A DNA stretch of 64,000 bases from Cytobacillus sp. IB215665 (GCF_033963835.1 NZ_JAXBME010000019.1:1-64000); one strand, 5' to 3'. Shown: positions 1 to 9,305, numbered from the stretch's first letter. Program-made: numbers and translations. The notes: generated by a model not told the origin, from the sequence alone.

Positions 1-44
1 GCCGCCAGCGTTCGTCCTGAGCCAGGATCAAACTCTCCAATAAA
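1..44 (-). rRNA. 16S rRNA gene, 5' end only
   Basis: The reverse complement begins TTTATTGGAGAGTTTGATCC and runs into the conserved CTCAGGACGAACGCTGGCGG, which is the universal 5' start of bacterial 16S rRNA. Only the first 44 or so bases lie in the window; the rest of the rRNA operon lies beyond the left edge. By synteny this matches B. subtilis rrnD. Confidence 0.97.
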
Positions 45-146
45 GTTTGATTGCTCATTTGTTCAAAAAAATTAACGTTGACGCTTTTGTTTTGTTTAGT
101 TTTCAAAGAACATTTTTTCAAGTTATCGCTCATAAGCGACTTTTTT

Positions 147-175
147 AATATAACATTTTCAAATTGTTATGTCAA
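147..175 (-). promoter_or_regulatory. rrn promoter P2
   Basis: On the minus strand TTGACA (170-175) is followed after exactly 17 bp by TATATT (147-152). Downstream lies the typical Bacillus rrn leader containing TTCTTTGAAAACT, just ahead of the 16S start. This is a near-consensus sigma-A promoter. Confidence 0.85.
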
Positions 176-240
176 TAACTTTTTTTAGTTTGTTTTTATG
201 TTTTGCTGCTTTAAAACATTGTTCCGCAGCGACGAATATA

Positions 241-269
241 AATATATCACGGGGATAATTATACGTCAA
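241..269 (-). promoter_or_regulatory. rrn promoter P1
   Basis: On the minus strand TTGACG (264-269), a 17-bp spacer and TATATT (241-246) lie about 94 bp upstream of P2. Tandem P1/P2 promoters are the rule for Bacillus rRNA operons. The -35 end lies only about 20 bp from the ygxA stop codon. Confidence 0.75.
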
Positions 270-288
270 TATGCTTTTTTATATTTTT

Positions 289-1164
289 TTAATTACTTTC
301 TACAGAATAACATCTGTGATAAATATGTTGACCTTTTGTTTCCACCTTATGCACATGAATATATCCACGCTCTATTAAGAATTCTATCATAATAGAAAGG
401 TCTATTGAATAATGAGTAAGCTGTGAATGATTCATTATATCTTCATAAGTCCATGGTTCATCTTTGCTTGATAAAACCTCAAGTAAATGTTCAGAGCCTA
501 GCTCAATTTTTGAACTAATAAGAAAATCACTAGCTAAAAATAATAACTCTAAATTTTTTTCTAATGTTTCTTCACCTTCAATTAATTTCTCATATAACTT
601 ATAAATCTCAGGTTCAATTTGTTTCACTTGTCCCCAAACAAGAACCTCAGGATGAAATCCATTTTCAACAACCGCTAAACGGGCAAGATGATGCAGTGCA
701 TGAACAACATAATTAAACGCATCTAGATATTGCTTAGAGTCATAAAATTTTTTACCTTCTAAATATCTTCTAATTAGTTTAGCAAATTCTACGCCCATTT
801 TTAGTTTACGGTAGTCTCTAGGAAACATCTCTAACTCATTTCTAAGGTTGTGAATGTATTCATTTCTATCAAATAAAACCCGTCCATTCATTAACCATTC
901 AATAACTTTTCTATTAGAGCCTAGCAATACCCATTCATTTAATTGGTTTTCATCTACAATATGTAAGGCAGCTTTGTTCTCGTTGAATTCATAATGTTTA
1001 ATTTGAACCGATTGTTCTGAATCTTTAATAATGACTAATAACACAGCATCAAATGTATCGGTGATAGAACTAACAGCTTCTCCCTTTTTTTCTACGATAA
1101 TTACACCTATTGTATTTTTATGACTCGCTCTTTCCTGATAAATGGGACGAAGTATATCTTCCAT
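289..1164 (-). CDS. ygxA: YgxA-like nucleotidyltransferase-like protein
   Basis: A 291-residue soluble protein matching Bacillus YgxA, the conserved gene directly upstream of rrnD. The family is described as nucleotidyltransferase-like with a C-terminal helical/winged region, but no biochemical role is established. Here the N-terminal part (about 1-110) looks like a mixed alpha/beta nucleotidyltransferase-like domain, the middle is helical with a long HHLARLAVVE-type segment, and the last 60 residues look like a winged helix. The start has a GGGAGG-type ribosome site. It reads toward the rRNA operon, so its own transcripts may run into the rrn promoters. Confidence 0.8.
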   Translation of the reverse strand: MEDILRPIYQERASHKNTIGVIIVEKKGEAVSSITDTFDAVLLVIIKDSEQSVQIKHYEFNENKAALHIVDENQLNEWVLLGSNRKVIEWLMNGRVLFDRNEYIHNLRNELEMFPRDYRKLKMGVEFAKLIRRYLEGKKFYDSKQYLDAFNYVVHALHHLARLAVVENGFHPEVLVWGQVKQIEPEIYKLYEKLIEGEETLEKNLELLFLASDFLISSKIELGSEHLLEVLSSKDEPWTYEDIMNHSQLTHYSIDLSIMIEFLIERGYIHVHKVETKGQHIYHRCYSVESN

Positions 1165-1355
1165 TTTAAGTTCCTCCCTTTTTTGATAATTATTTATTCG
1201 ATACTAATTTTAAATAACCTTTAATTTTTGAAGTTATTAATATAGAAACTATTGATATCAATAAATATACTCTCTTATGTCTATACAATGCAATTGTTAA
1301 GCGTGTACATTTCTATTTTAGTTATGCTATATTATTAAATTAGGAGGTTGACGGC

Positions 1356-1721
1356 ATGGCTAAAAAATATTCAAATAAAATAAACAAAATACGCACATTT
1401 GCTCTTAGTTTGATTTTTATTGGGGTTCTTGTAATGTATGGTGGTATATTCTTTCGGTCATCAGTTGTTGCGATGACTGTCTTTATGATTTTAGGTCTTC
1501 TATGTATTGTAGCTAGTACGGTTGTTTACTTTTGGATTGGTATGTTATCTACAAAAACTGTTCAAGTAGTGTGTCCATCATGCCAAAAGACAACAAAAAT
1601 GTTAGGTAAAGTAGATATATGTATGTATTGCAACGAACCGCTAACTCTTGATCCATCACTTGAAGGAAAAGAATTTAATGAAAAATATAATAAGAAAGAC
1701 AAAAAAACAATTACAAAATAA
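1356..1721 (+). CDS. ygzB: UPF0295 family membrane protein YgzB
   Basis: A 121-residue protein with two hydrophobic segments (about 13-31 and 37-63) followed by a cytosolic zinc-ribbon-like tail with paired cysteines (CPSC and CMYC). It belongs to the UPF0295 family, and its position next to perR is the same as in B. subtilis. TAGGAGG lies 8 nt before the ATG. It converges with perR, and the two share a terminator. The function is unknown. Confidence 0.85.
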   Translation: MAKKYSNKINKIRTFALSLIFIGVLVMYGGIFFRSSVVAMTVFMILGLLCIVASTVVYFWIGMLSTKTVQVVCPSCQKTTKMLGKVDICMYCNEPLTLDPSLEGKEFNEKYNKKDKKTITK

Positions 1722-1734
1722 CATCTTATAAGAT

Positions 1735-1768
1735 AAAAGCTGATAGTCTTTTCGACCATCAGCTTTTT
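1735..1768. terminator. Bidirectional terminator between ygzB and perR
   Basis: AAAAGCTGAT pairs with ATCAGCTTTTT across a loop that holds a further GTC/GAC pairing. There are T runs on both strands, so it fits both ygzB (plus) and perR (minus), and it overlaps the perR stop codon. Confidence 0.85.
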
Positions 1769-2213
1769 AGTGCTTTTTATTTTGTTGACAATCTTCACAT
1801 ACTCCGTAAACTTCCATACGGTGATGGCTTACTTTAAATCCTGTCACATGTTCCGCTAATGCTTCTACCTCATCCAATCCAGGATAATGGAAATCAACAA
1901 TTTTACCACATTCCTCACATATCACATGGTAATGATCTGTTGTAACATAATCAAATCGGCTGGATGCATCTCCATATGTTAGCTCTTTAACTAAACCTAC
2001 TTCACGGAACACCCTTAAGTTATTATATACTGTTGCTACACTCATATTAGGAAATTTACCTTCAAGCGCTTTATAAATATCGTCAGCAGTTGGGTGTGAC
2101 ACATTATGGATAAGATACTCAAGAACCGCATGACGTTGTGGGGTAATTCTAACCCCTGTTTGCTTTAACGCCTCAAGAGCTTCTTTCAATTGGTCATGAT
2201 GGGACACCGTCAT
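1767..2213 (-). CDS. perR: Peroxide-sensing Fur-family repressor PerR
   Basis: A 148-residue Fur-family protein very close to B. subtilis PerR. It represses oxidative-stress genes and senses H2O2 by iron-catalysed histidine oxidation. The winged-helix DNA-binding domain spans about 1-90. The expected regulatory metal ligands are all present: H40, D88, H94, H96 and D107. The structural zinc site is C99, C102, C139 and C142. A Per box lies in its own upstream region, so autoregulation is likely. In B. subtilis the next gene is bcp/ygaF; here about 9.7 kb separates them. Confidence 0.95.
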   Translation of the reverse strand: MTVSHHDQLKEALEALKQTGVRITPQRHAVLEYLIHNVSHPTADDIYKALEGKFPNMSVATVYNNLRVFREVGLVKELTYGDASSRFDYVTTDHYHVICEECGKIVDFHYPGLDEVEALAEHVTGFKVSHHRMEVYGVCEDCQQNKKH

Positions 2214-2242
2214 GCACCTCTCTCCTAAAAAAGATTCTTACT

Positions 2243-2257
2243 TTATAATATTTATAA
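2243..2257 (-). promoter_or_regulatory. Per box upstream of perR
   Basis: The plus strand reads TTATAATATTTATAA, matching the PerR consensus TTATAATNATTATAA at 14 of 15 positions (minus-strand reading TTATAAATATTATAA). A -35-like TTGACA lies at 2284-2289 on the minus strand. The site is about 30 bp upstream of the perR start codon and would give autorepression. Confidence 0.75.
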
Positions 2258-2559
2258 TTAGTCTACATTGTTATACTCAGTTTTGTCAATATATACACCT
2301 TTACTATATGAGATGAAATCTAATTTTACGCATTTTTCGAAAAAAATAATTCAAATTATTTAATTATTAACCACTTTTCAAGATTTATTCGGACTAGTTA
2401 TTGTTTTACCTACTAATGCAAAACAATTATGCTACTAGCGTTTAGGCTATGACTAGCGGATAGAGCCTATTCTACATTGTTAATTTTACCAAGAAGTTAA
2501 CGAAATGATCCTTCTTCACTTCAAATGAATAACAAGCCCCTAACTTCTTGATACACAAA

Positions 2560-2719
2560 GCTGCCTTCGCATTAATTGCTACTTTTCGTAATAAGAACGA
2601 TACGAGAATATAAATAATGTTTGAAGCAACTTTCCTTCCCTAAAGGTTATAAAAAGCATATAATAAGCATCAGTTAATCGAATGTAAGTAAAAAAGCAAC
2701 AAAGTTAACGAAAAGAGCC
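2560..2719 (+). repeat. MITE-like element, copy A
   Basis: A 160-bp element starting GCTGCCTTCGCATTAATTGC and ending GCAACAAAGTTAACGAAAAG-AGCC. It is flanked by the perfect 9-bp direct repeat ATACACAAA (2551-2559 and 2720-2728). The right-hand duplication runs into the A tract of the lia terminator, so the insertion target was the terminator T tract. The rest of the 2214-2892 gap holds the perR promoter and possibly a degraded second copy near 2490-2511. Confidence 0.8.
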
Positions 2720-2724
2720 ATACA

Positions 2725-2751
2725 CAAAAAAATGCGGAACTATATCCCGCA
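2725..2751 (-). terminator. Terminator of the lia operon
   Basis: On the minus strand TGCGG, a 9-nt loop and CCGCA are followed by seven Ts. It lies about 140 bp beyond the liaR stop codon. The stem is short but the T tract is good. Confidence 0.5.
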
Positions 2752-2892
2752 AAATGAATTGTATTGAATACTGAGGAGGTATGCCCTACAATACTATCAT
2801 ACTCAACTAAGATGAATTCGTTTGGATGTTTGCCCCTATACAAAAAAAGATAGGCTTTAAGGTGAGATTTAACAGGGGTAATATGTATATGA

Positions 2893-3525
2893 TTACTTAA
2901 CTAACGAGTGCTTAAAAGCATAAATCACCGCTTGTGTTCGATCTTGCACTTCCAATTTACTTAAGATGTTACTAACATGTGCTTTCACCGTTTTTAATGC
3001 AATATATAACTCATCAGCAATTTCTTGATTTGTTTTCCCCTCTGTCATCAATAATAAAATTTCCATTTCTCTACTTGTTAGTTCTTCATGTAGAAGCTGC
3101 ACATTTTTTTGTCGCATTTTCCGCATCATCTTCCCTGTTACTTCAGGTTCAAGGACTGACTGACCACGATACGTTTCTCGCACTGCATTAGCAATTTCAT
3201 TAGCTTTTGAAGTTTTTAATAAATAGCTCGTTGCACCAGCTTCTAAAGCAGGATATACTTTTTCATCATCTAAAAAACTCGTAACAATAATAATTTTAGC
3301 TTCTGGCCATTGATCGATGATCATCTGAGTTGCTTCTATCCCATCCATCTCCTTCATTACTAAATCCATAAGTATGATATCTGGACGTAATGAAAGTGCA
3401 AGTTCAACGCCATCCCTCCCATTATCGGCTTCTCCGACCACCTCTATGTCTGATTGGGCAGATAAATATGATGACACACCTATACGAACCATTTCATGAT
3501 CATCAACAAATAATACTTTAATCAC
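2893..3525 (-). CDS. liaR: LiaR response regulator (NarL family)
   Basis: A response regulator with an N-terminal receiver domain (D8, D9, phospho-acceptor D54, K about 104) and a C-terminal LuxR/NarL helix-turn-helix (about 145-205). It is orthologous to LiaR/VraR, which activates genes when the lipid II cycle is disturbed. I choose the GTG at 3525: AGGGAG lies 8 nt upstream, it overlaps the liaS stop by 8 bp, and the protein then starts MIKVLF like B. subtilis LiaR. A longer ATG start at 3540 has no ribosome site. It is the last gene of the liaI-H-F-S-R run. Confidence 0.9.
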   Translation of the reverse strand: MIKVLFVDDHEMVRIGVSSYLSAQSDIEVVGEADNGRDGVELALSLRPDIILMDLVMKEMDGIEATQMIIDQWPEAKIIIVTSFLDDEKVYPALEAGATSYLLKTSKANEIANAVRETYRGQSVLEPEVTGKMMRKMRQKNVQLLHEELTSREMEILLLMTEGKTNQEIADELYIALKTVKAHVSNILSKLEVQDRTQAVIYAFKHSLVK

Positions 3526-4564
3526 CAGCTTCTCCCTCATTTCTTAATATCGGTATTTTCACTTCAAGACGGGTACCATTATTTTTCACACTTACTATAT
3601 TCATCGTACCACCTATTTCGATCGCCCGTTCATACATGTTCTGTAATCCATAAGAACCTGCTTTCGTTTCCTCCACGTCAAAGCCCACTCCATCATCTAC
3701 TACACGTAAAATAATTAGTTCATCTCTTTGAATCAATAACACTTCAAGTTTAGTAGCCTTCGCATGACGCAATGTATTTGATAGCGATTCTTGTAAAATT
3801 CTGAACAGGTGATCTTCCACTCCTTTTTCCATAGGTGTCTCTTCAATTTTCCATTGGATTGACATTGATACTTTTTGGGATAATTCCACTAATAGCATCT
3901 CAATCCCTTCTTGAAGAGACTTCCCTTTTAGAGCAGCTGGTCTCAAATGAAGTAACAGGGCACGCATTTCTAGCTGGGATTGATGAATCATTTGTTCAAC
4001 CATTTTTAACTGTTTCGTTTCACGCTCATTTGAAAGGGGATTTGCTTCGTTAATCGCAGACATTAACATAGATGCTGCAAATAGCTGTTGGCTAACTGAA
4101 TCATGTAATTCACGAGCTAAACGATTCCTCTCTTGAGAAATCATTTCTTGAATTCGTTGCTCTTGATCCTCCACTATTTCATTAGCTAGCTTTCGTGATA
4201 ATTTAGTCTGTTCCGACATCTTTCTTTGGATGTTGTCCATTCGATCATGAATAGCTTGAATTTCACTGAGTGGAGCTTTTTCATCTACTTTTATTTTGTG
4301 ACCAGTTTCCATTTGATGAAGCATACCACTTATTGATATAAGTTGCTTTCTCCAAGATAATCCAGAGATCGCGCCAAAAAGAAGCCCAACAATAATACTT
4401 GTTACAACAATAAATAGTACAAACGGTATCTCCATTATTTCTTTCTTCCACAAAACGCTCCATTCTGGTAATGGAAATACTAGAAATGTACCAATCAATG
4501 TCACTAGTAAGACAATCATTGACATACTTAAACCAATAATCAGCTGCCTTTGGATTGCATTCAT
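3518..4564 (-). CDS. liaS: LiaS sensor histidine kinase
   Basis: A 348-residue kinase with two membrane helices (about 8-30 and 47-68) separated by a very short extracellular loop, which is the intramembrane-sensing layout of LiaS. A HAMP-like linker follows, then a HisKA_3 dimerisation region with phospho-acceptor H154 in the motif RELHDS, and a C-terminal HATPase with N and G boxes. It overlaps liaF by 4 bp (ATGA) and liaR by 8 bp, so the three genes are translationally coupled. It phosphorylates LiaR under cell-envelope stress, and LiaF holds it inactive. Confidence 0.92.
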   Translation of the reverse strand: MNAIQRQLIIGLSMSMIVLLVTLIGTFLVFPLPEWSVLWKKEIMEIPFVLFIVVTSIIVGLLFGAISGLSWRKQLISISGMLHQMETGHKIKVDEKAPLSEIQAIHDRMDNIQRKMSEQTKLSRKLANEIVEDQEQRIQEMISQERNRLARELHDSVSQQLFAASMLMSAINEANPLSNERETKQLKMVEQMIHQSQLEMRALLLHLRPAALKGKSLQEGIEMLLVELSQKVSMSIQWKIEETPMEKGVEDHLFRILQESLSNTLRHAKATKLEVLLIQRDELIILRVVDDGVGFDVEETKAGSYGLQNMYERAIEIGGTMNIVSVKNNGTRLEVKIPILRNEGEAGD

Positions 4565-5295
4565 ACTCGCTTCACCTCAATATTCCCCACTATCATTGAG
4601 GTAACAATTTTTATTTTCTGGTCAACATTATCATATTGAGGGGTTTGTAAGCTAAACACTTGATTAAACATATTAGCATCATGTACTTCAAACACCGTTG
4701 ATGAACCAATGAAAACTGAATGGCGAATACTAACTTCTAAATCATATGGTATAAGAACTTCAATATTACCTATAAAATTTCTAATAAAGATAATTGTTTC
4801 TCCCTTAGGAAGAACAGTATAACTTAAATCTATTACGGTGTTACCAATACCAGCTTGAATATTAACATCGTTCCATTCATATACATGAGATGGTGTTTGT
4901 TGTTGCCCAATTAAAATATTTTTCATAAGAGGTGAACGTGTAATTAATGTTTCCTCAGAAGCTATCATTTCAGGTTCTTTTATTGTTGGCTTAATAGTAG
5001 ATGGTTCTTTTTTCGATTGTACGAAACTATTAATTAAGAAGATAATGATGACCAACAGCAAGAGTTTAAACGTCATCATCCCTGTTACACTTAATAATGT
5101 AAAAAGCAACCCAAACCAAAACAGAATTTTCCCACTAGCCTTCGGCATACGTTTGCGGCCAATATAAATTAAACTTATTGATACGATTAGAGAAAAGATA
5201 ACCCCACTGTTAAAAAATGAAACCTCTAGCAGTAGCATAGCGATTATTATTACTACAATCCAGCTTAATTGTTCAGTAGTTATTTTATTAAACAT
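4561..5295 (-). CDS. liaF: LiaF, inhibitor of LiaS
   Basis: A 244-residue protein with four clustered hydrophobic segments in the first 90 residues and a C-terminal soluble beta-rich domain (about 145-244) of the LiaF C-terminal type. In B. subtilis LiaF keeps LiaS off in unstressed cells. The ATG is followed closely by the membrane part, and the stop overlaps liaS by 4 bp. No liaG lies between liaH and liaF; the gap is 154 bp and contains only a hairpin. Confidence 0.9.
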   Translation of the reverse strand: MFNKITTEQLSWIVVIIIAMLLLEVSFFNSGVIFSLIVSISLIYIGRKRMPKASGKILFWFGLLFTLLSVTGMMTFKLLLLVIIIFLINSFVQSKKEPSTIKPTIKEPEMIASEETLITRSPLMKNILIGQQQTPSHVYEWNDVNIQAGIGNTVIDLSYTVLPKGETIIFIRNFIGNIEVLIPYDLEVSIRHSVFIGSSTVFEVHDANMFNQVFSLQTPQYDNVDQKIKIVTSMIVGNIEVKRV

Positions 5296-5385
5296 GGGCT
5301 TACTCCTCTCTGTATAAGACCTCTTCTTTAATATTGTATGGCTACTCGATAGAGCTCACACTATAAGTCAATTTTTAGAGCCGAA

Positions 5386-5407
5386 AAGGCGCAGTTACCT
5401 ACGCCTT
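5386..5407 (-). terminator. Weak hairpin between liaH and liaF
   Basis: AAGGCG and CGCCTT pair across a 10-nt loop, followed on the minus strand by TTTTCGGCTC. In B. subtilis a weak terminator behind liaH makes liaIH the major transcript with some readthrough. This hairpin is at the equivalent place. The T run is short, so attenuation is an inference. Confidence 0.4.
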
Positions 5408-5449
5408 CTAGCATACCATGTCTAGTCTAGAAATTTGAATGCGTTTCTT

Positions 5450-6085
5450 CTAATTTACTTCTTTTTTTGCTTCCTTTTCTAATTGAGCAATCCGTGCATC
5501 AATTGTGTTTCTAAAATATGAACTATTCATATCATGTTCTAATCGATCTAGATAATTATCTATCTCTTCAAATTTAGTGAAAGGACTGTTCGTTGCGTCA
5601 TTCGAATTTATTACTTTGTTCATACGGTGATGTGCACGAGTAATATTCTCTCGACCCATAAGCTCCATTCGTCTAATGTGCATATCTTTTACCTTATGCT
5701 TCATTTCCTCATATTTTCGTTCAAGGACATCTACTTGTTGAGTAGCTTCTGTAAGTAAGTTATTTAAGCGGTATGCTCGCTCTTCATATTGAGCTTGCTC
5801 TTGTACTGCGAAATCATATAATTCTTTTTCATCTGCTTGAGAAGCGATTTCAGCTTGTCGTTTTCTTTTTTCTGCAAATTGTTTTGCATGCTTATATTCG
5901 CGAGTAAATTCATCTTTTAATGTATATTGACGTTCTAATAATTTGCGGGCTTTTTCTGTTTCTTGCTCACATTGTCGCAAATACTGATTTAAAACCGCCA
6001 CAGGATTTTTATGTTCTTTTCTATCTAGAGCATCATGTAAATCTGCTTCAATACTACTTCTTATCCTTGAAATTATGTTAGCCAT
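5450..6085 (-). CDS. liaH: LiaH, PspA/IM30-family coiled-coil protein
   Basis: A 211-residue, highly charged and almost wholly helical protein of the PspA/IM30 (ESCRT-III-like) family. It has long coiled-coil stretches from about 25 to 140 and a short amphipathic N-terminus (residues 1-20). Family members assemble into large rings or rods on the inner face of the membrane and protect it under envelope stress. It lies 16 bp downstream of liaI and is probably the strongest LiaR target. Confidence 0.9.
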   Translation of the reverse strand: MANIISRIRSSIEADLHDALDRKEHKNPVAVLNQYLRQCEQETEKARKLLERQYTLKDEFTREYKHAKQFAEKRKRQAEIASQADEKELYDFAVQEQAQYEERAYRLNNLLTEATQQVDVLERKYEEMKHKVKDMHIRRMELMGRENITRAHHRMNKVINSNDATNSPFTKFEEIDNYLDRLEHDMNSSYFRNTIDARIAQLEKEAKKEVN

Positions 6086-6101
6086 CTCTCGTCATCTCCT
6101 T

Positions 6102-6449
6102 TTAATTATATCTTTTCATTTCTGACCATTGTTTTTCGAAATTTACAAAGGGATCATCTGTTTCTTCAATCGTATCTTGACTAGCATTCCATTTTTTATA
6201 CACAATATATAAAACATAAGCGGCTGCAAAACCAATAACAGCTGGAATGTGTGACCCAACGATCATAAGAATCACAATACCGATTAACGCCCATCCGAAT
6301 TTAGCGAATGTAGATTTAGTTTTCATAAACTGTTTGAAAACTAAATAGAGGATGAGAAGATTAATTGCTAATCCAACCATTGGTCCAAGTGATGAAATTA
6401 ACACCATTGCAGCTATTCCACCGATTATAAACAAACCAACATTTTTCAT
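6102..6449 (-). CDS. liaI: LiaI-like small membrane protein
   Basis: A 115-residue protein with three or four hydrophobic segments (about 5-23, 27-43, 52-64 and 66-85) and an acidic cytosolic tail. It is the first gene of the lia operon, directly before the PspA-type gene, as LiaI is in B. subtilis, where it serves as the membrane anchor for LiaH. Sequence identity to B. subtilis LiaI looks modest, so the name rests mostly on position and topology. AAAGGAGG lies before the ATG. Confidence 0.75.
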   Translation of the reverse strand: MKNVGLFIIGGIAAMVLISSLGPMVGLAINLLILYLVFKQFMKTKSTFAKFGWALIGIVILMIVGSHIPAVIGFAAAYVLYIVYKKWNASQDTIEETDDPFVNFEKQWSEMKRYN

Positions 6450-6528
6450 TATTATGTTCCTCCTTTCTTAAGTCCATCATATCTATATTTACACTTTTTC
6501 ATAACGCGCCTGCGCTCTATTTTCTATT

Positions 6529-6542
6529 AAGACTCAAGTCCT
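6529..6542 (-). promoter_or_regulatory. Candidate LiaR operator upstream of liaI
   Basis: On the minus strand AGGACTTGAGTCTT is a near-palindrome (AGGACT/AGTCTT) about 80 bp upstream of the liaI start. LiaR/VraR sites are built on ACT/AGT half-sites. A possible -10 TATGAT lies about 50 bp further downstream. The match is judged by eye only. Confidence 0.4.
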
Positions 6543-6620
6543 AGTAACGATAAGACCCTAATGTCCATTCATAGTGATATGCGTTCTCATTCTATATAAA
6601 AAATCCATTTAAACCCAGTA

Positions 6621-7418
6621 TTAAACAACCTTCTGCTTATAAATATTAGCAACATTCTCACGAGCATTCATATTTAAACTAGAAAAAGCTCCACACGCTT
6701 GTTGCCTTCCTAATTCAATAAATCTGTCCATAGATTTTCTCTCAGAGCGAGCGACCCCTTGAAGGTCAATATTAATGATTAAATCTGCATACTTCTCTAC
6801 GAGCTGGCTTGTATGATATTTACTTGCAACTCCTATATATCTTGAAAGCTGATGAAAAATATGTTTTGGGTTACTGTCTTTTGATCCTTTAATGCTCACC
6901 GCTGTAATATGTTGGGCCCCCATATCTTTCACCACATCTACTGGATTATTATTTAAGATATAACCATCAACGAGCAGTTGATTTCCATGTTTTACAGGTG
7001 CAAATATACCAGGAATAGCGATACTTGCATGAATCGCCTTAGCAACTTCACCTGACTTGATAATAACCAGTTGTCCAGAAATAAGGTCTAAGCTTATAAT
7101 TGCTAATGGTATGTCAAGATCTGAAAAATGCTTACCATTTGTAAGCTGAACTAACTTTTCATAAATACGTTTTCCTTTTACCCATCCTTTTCTGCCCACT
7201 TGTATATCTAACATTTTCCTTATTGATAAATCTTCTAGCTCATGTTCCATTTGTTCTGGTCTCATCCCGCATGCATATAAACCCGCAATTAATGCACCTG
7301 CGCTCGTACCAGCAATATGTGTAATATCTATGTTTTGATATTGTAGTTCATTTAGAACTCCAATATGTGCTGCTCCCCTTAAAGAGCCTCCACTCAGTGA
7401 TAAACCAGTTTCCATCAT
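6621..7418 (-). CDS. Patatin-like phospholipase
   Basis: A 265-residue patatin-fold hydrolase. It has the oxyanion motif SGGSLRG at 9-15, the nucleophile S39 in GTSAG, and the catalytic D151 in VDG, so the Ser-Asp dyad is intact. No signal peptide is visible, so it should act on the cytosolic face of membranes. It belongs to the RssA/YlbK-type bacterial patatins; the exact lipid substrate is unknown. It is the last gene of the glycosyltransferase-DedA-patatin run and lies directly ahead of the lia promoter. Confidence 0.85.
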   Translation of the reverse strand: MMETGLSLSGGSLRGAAHIGVLNELQYQNIDITHIAGTSAGALIAGLYACGMRPEQMEHELEDLSIRKMLDIQVGRKGWVKGKRIYEKLVQLTNGKHFSDLDIPLAIISLDLISGQLVIIKSGEVAKAIHASIAIPGIFAPVKHGNQLLVDGYILNNNPVDVVKDMGAQHITAVSIKGSKDSNPKHIFHQLSRYIGVASKYHTSQLVEKYADLIINIDLQGVARSERKSMDRFIELGRQQACGAFSSLNMNARENVANIYKQKVV

Positions 7419-7473
7419 TAATTACTTCCTCCTGTTTCTATAATTTTTCATATTAGAGATGGATAGGAGCGAA

Positions 7474-8163
7474 TTATTTCATTACCTCTTTTTTTCTCTC
7501 CTCACGGACCCCACGAACTAACGTATCGAACACCGGAGCTAAGTTCTGTTGCTTTTCACTGTCTATCATATCCATTTTTTGAACTTGCTCCTTCACTTCA
7601 TTAGTATTGTTTGTTACCTTCCACCATATATATAAACCATAAATAAACAGCACTACGATCAAGAATGAATAAATATAAACCTGGTATTCTTTGAAAAAAT
7701 CTCTTATTGCTATTTCGTTCCCAATCTTGCCTATTAATAACACCGAAAATGACCATGGTAAAATACCTAAAAATGTATGAATAGTATAAACGCTAGCCTT
7801 CACTTCGCCCATTCCTGCTATATATGAAATATAATTCCCCATACCAAATGGTCTAGATAAAGAAATACTCCAAGTCCCGTACTTTTGAAACCAACACCTG
7901 GCTTTGTTAATCCCCTTTTGAAGTTTTTTAGGAAATATAGAACTCATTTTTAAACCAATTAAATAAGGAATGAAGCTTGCCAATGTATATATCATTGCCA
8001 TGCCAATTGAAATAACAACCAAATTAACATAGCTAGGGTTTAATAAAAATCCATACGATAATACAACTATTACCCCAGGGAAAGGTAATGAAGATCCTTC
8101 TAAAAACATTGAGATGAATAAACCAACAACTCCTAAATTTTGGACAATTTCAACAAAACTCAA
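7474..8163 (-). CDS. DedA family membrane protein (VTT domain)
   Basis: A 229-residue polytopic protein with the DedA/VTT signature: early acidic and proline residues in FLEGSSLPFPG, a re-entrant region, and the conserved R-P-F-G near residue 105 (SRPFGMG). Some DedA proteins flip undecaprenyl phosphate (UptA) or phosphatidylethanolamine (PetA) in Bacillus; which lipid this one moves cannot be read from sequence. The tail after residue 185 is charged and cytosolic. It starts 17 bp after the glycosyltransferase gene and probably belongs to the same operon. Confidence 0.85.
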   Translation of the reverse strand: MSFVEIVQNLGVVGLFISMFLEGSSLPFPGVIVVLSYGFLLNPSYVNLVVISIGMAMIYTLASFIPYLIGLKMSSIFPKKLQKGINKARCWFQKYGTWSISLSRPFGMGNYISYIAGMGEVKASVYTIHTFLGILPWSFSVLLIGKIGNEIAIRDFFKEYQVYIYSFLIVVLFIYGLYIWWKVTNNTNEVKEQVQKMDMIDSEKQQNLAPVFDTLVRGVREERKKEVMK

Positions 8164-8180
8164 CTTAAAATGCCTTTCTT

Positions 8181-9305
8181 TTAGCCAACGTAACCAACCT
8201 CTATGCGGTTGGTCGTTTTCATAATTTGCAATAGTTGTTCATACGGGTTATGAAAACTTTGAACATGTTCTTCTATTCTACGTTGATGTTCTTCCCAGTT
8301 TTCTTTATTATTTAATTTGTCCATAAGTTGTTGATTTAGTGGGGTATTAGTATTTAGTTTGTACACGAGTGCTTTCTCTTGTAGGTATGCCAAATTAAAA
8401 TCTTCTTGACCTGGTAAGGCAGATTCTATAAAGATAGGTAACCTTTTTTGCAAAGCTTCACTGACAGTTACTCCGCCAGGTTTCGAAACAATTGCATCAA
8501 CATCTTCGTATAAGTCATTCATTTTTTCTCTAGAAGAGATATATGGATATGGAGTAATATAGGGGTTCTTGCTATTTTTGAGATCTTGAAACAGTTTTTC
8601 ATTTTTACCACATAATACAGAAAATTGAGTTGTTTCTCCTATATCAACTTTACTCAAGAAGTCTGTTATATTTCCTAAACCACTACTACCACCTGATATG
8701 AGAATATGATATCTCTCCTTTTGCTTAAACTGCCTGTTCATGCCATTGAATACTTCACTAATTGGTATACCAGTCAATATAATTTTATCTGGTGATATTC
8801 CATTTTCATCTATTAAATATGTTTTCATTTGTTCGCTTGAAACAAAGTGAAAATCAACACCTTCTCTTCCCCATACATTATTAATAAAAAAGTCAGTATA
8901 AACATTGACTAAAGGTATGTCGATTTTATTTTTTACTTTTAAACGACTAACTAAAAATGATGGAAAGCCATGTGTAGCTACTATTAAATCAGGTTTCTCT
9001 TCCTGCAGGAGTTTTTCCATATTCTTTAAAAAGAGTAACTCATACCATTGTAAGGAGTAGTTTTTAGATGTTGAGTATCCAAAGTTTTTATAAACCCATT
9101 CATAAGAGTGCGGAGCTAGTTTAATCCATTTCAGGTAAAACGAAGTAATAAACTTTTCTAAAGGAGGATTTGAATGACTAAGCAAATCTACCTTCTTCGT
9201 TTTTACATACTGGTTATGATAATTAATTGAATGAATGAAAGCCTCTGAAACTTGATGATGCCCCGATGGCATTCTTAACAATGGTAAAAATAAAACTTTT
9301 TTCAT
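8181..9305 (-). CDS. MGDG-synthase/UgtP-like glycosyltransferase (GT28)
   Basis: A 374-residue GT-B glycosyltransferase. Its N-terminal domain is like monogalactosyldiacylglycerol synthase (MPSGHHQVSEAF near residues 11-22), and the C-terminal GT28 domain carries ISGGSSGLGN and the donor-binding SKPGGVTVSEAL. Relatives add glucose to diacylglycerol or GlcNAc to lipid II. I choose the ATG at 9305, preceded by AGGGAGA; an ATG 51 bp upstream lacks a ribosome site. With DedA and patatin it forms a lipid-focused operon beside the lia genes. The acceptor lipid is unknown. Confidence 0.75.
   Translation of the reverse strand: MKKVLFLPLLRMPSGHHQVSEAFIHSINYHNQYVKTKKVDLLSHSNPPLEKFITSFYLKWIKLAPHSYEWVYKNFGYSTSKNYSLQWYELLFLKNMEKLLQEEKPDLIVATHGFPSFLVSRLKVKNKIDIPLVNVYTDFFINNVWGREGVDFHFVSSEQMKTYLIDENGISPDKIILTGIPISEVFNGMNRQFKQKERYHILISGGSSGLGNITDFLSKVDIGETTQFSVLCGKNEKLFQDLKNSKNPYITPYPYISSREKMNDLYEDVDAIVSKPGGVTVSEALQKRLPIFIESALPGQEDFNLAYLQEKALVYKLNTNTPLNQQLMDKLNNKENWEEHQRRIEEHVQSFHNPYEQLLQIMKTTNRIEVGYVG

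Noticed and set aside
2776..2810. Tiny ORF after AGGAGGT near 2780
   Set aside because: The spacing to the ATG is only one base and the frame has nine codons.
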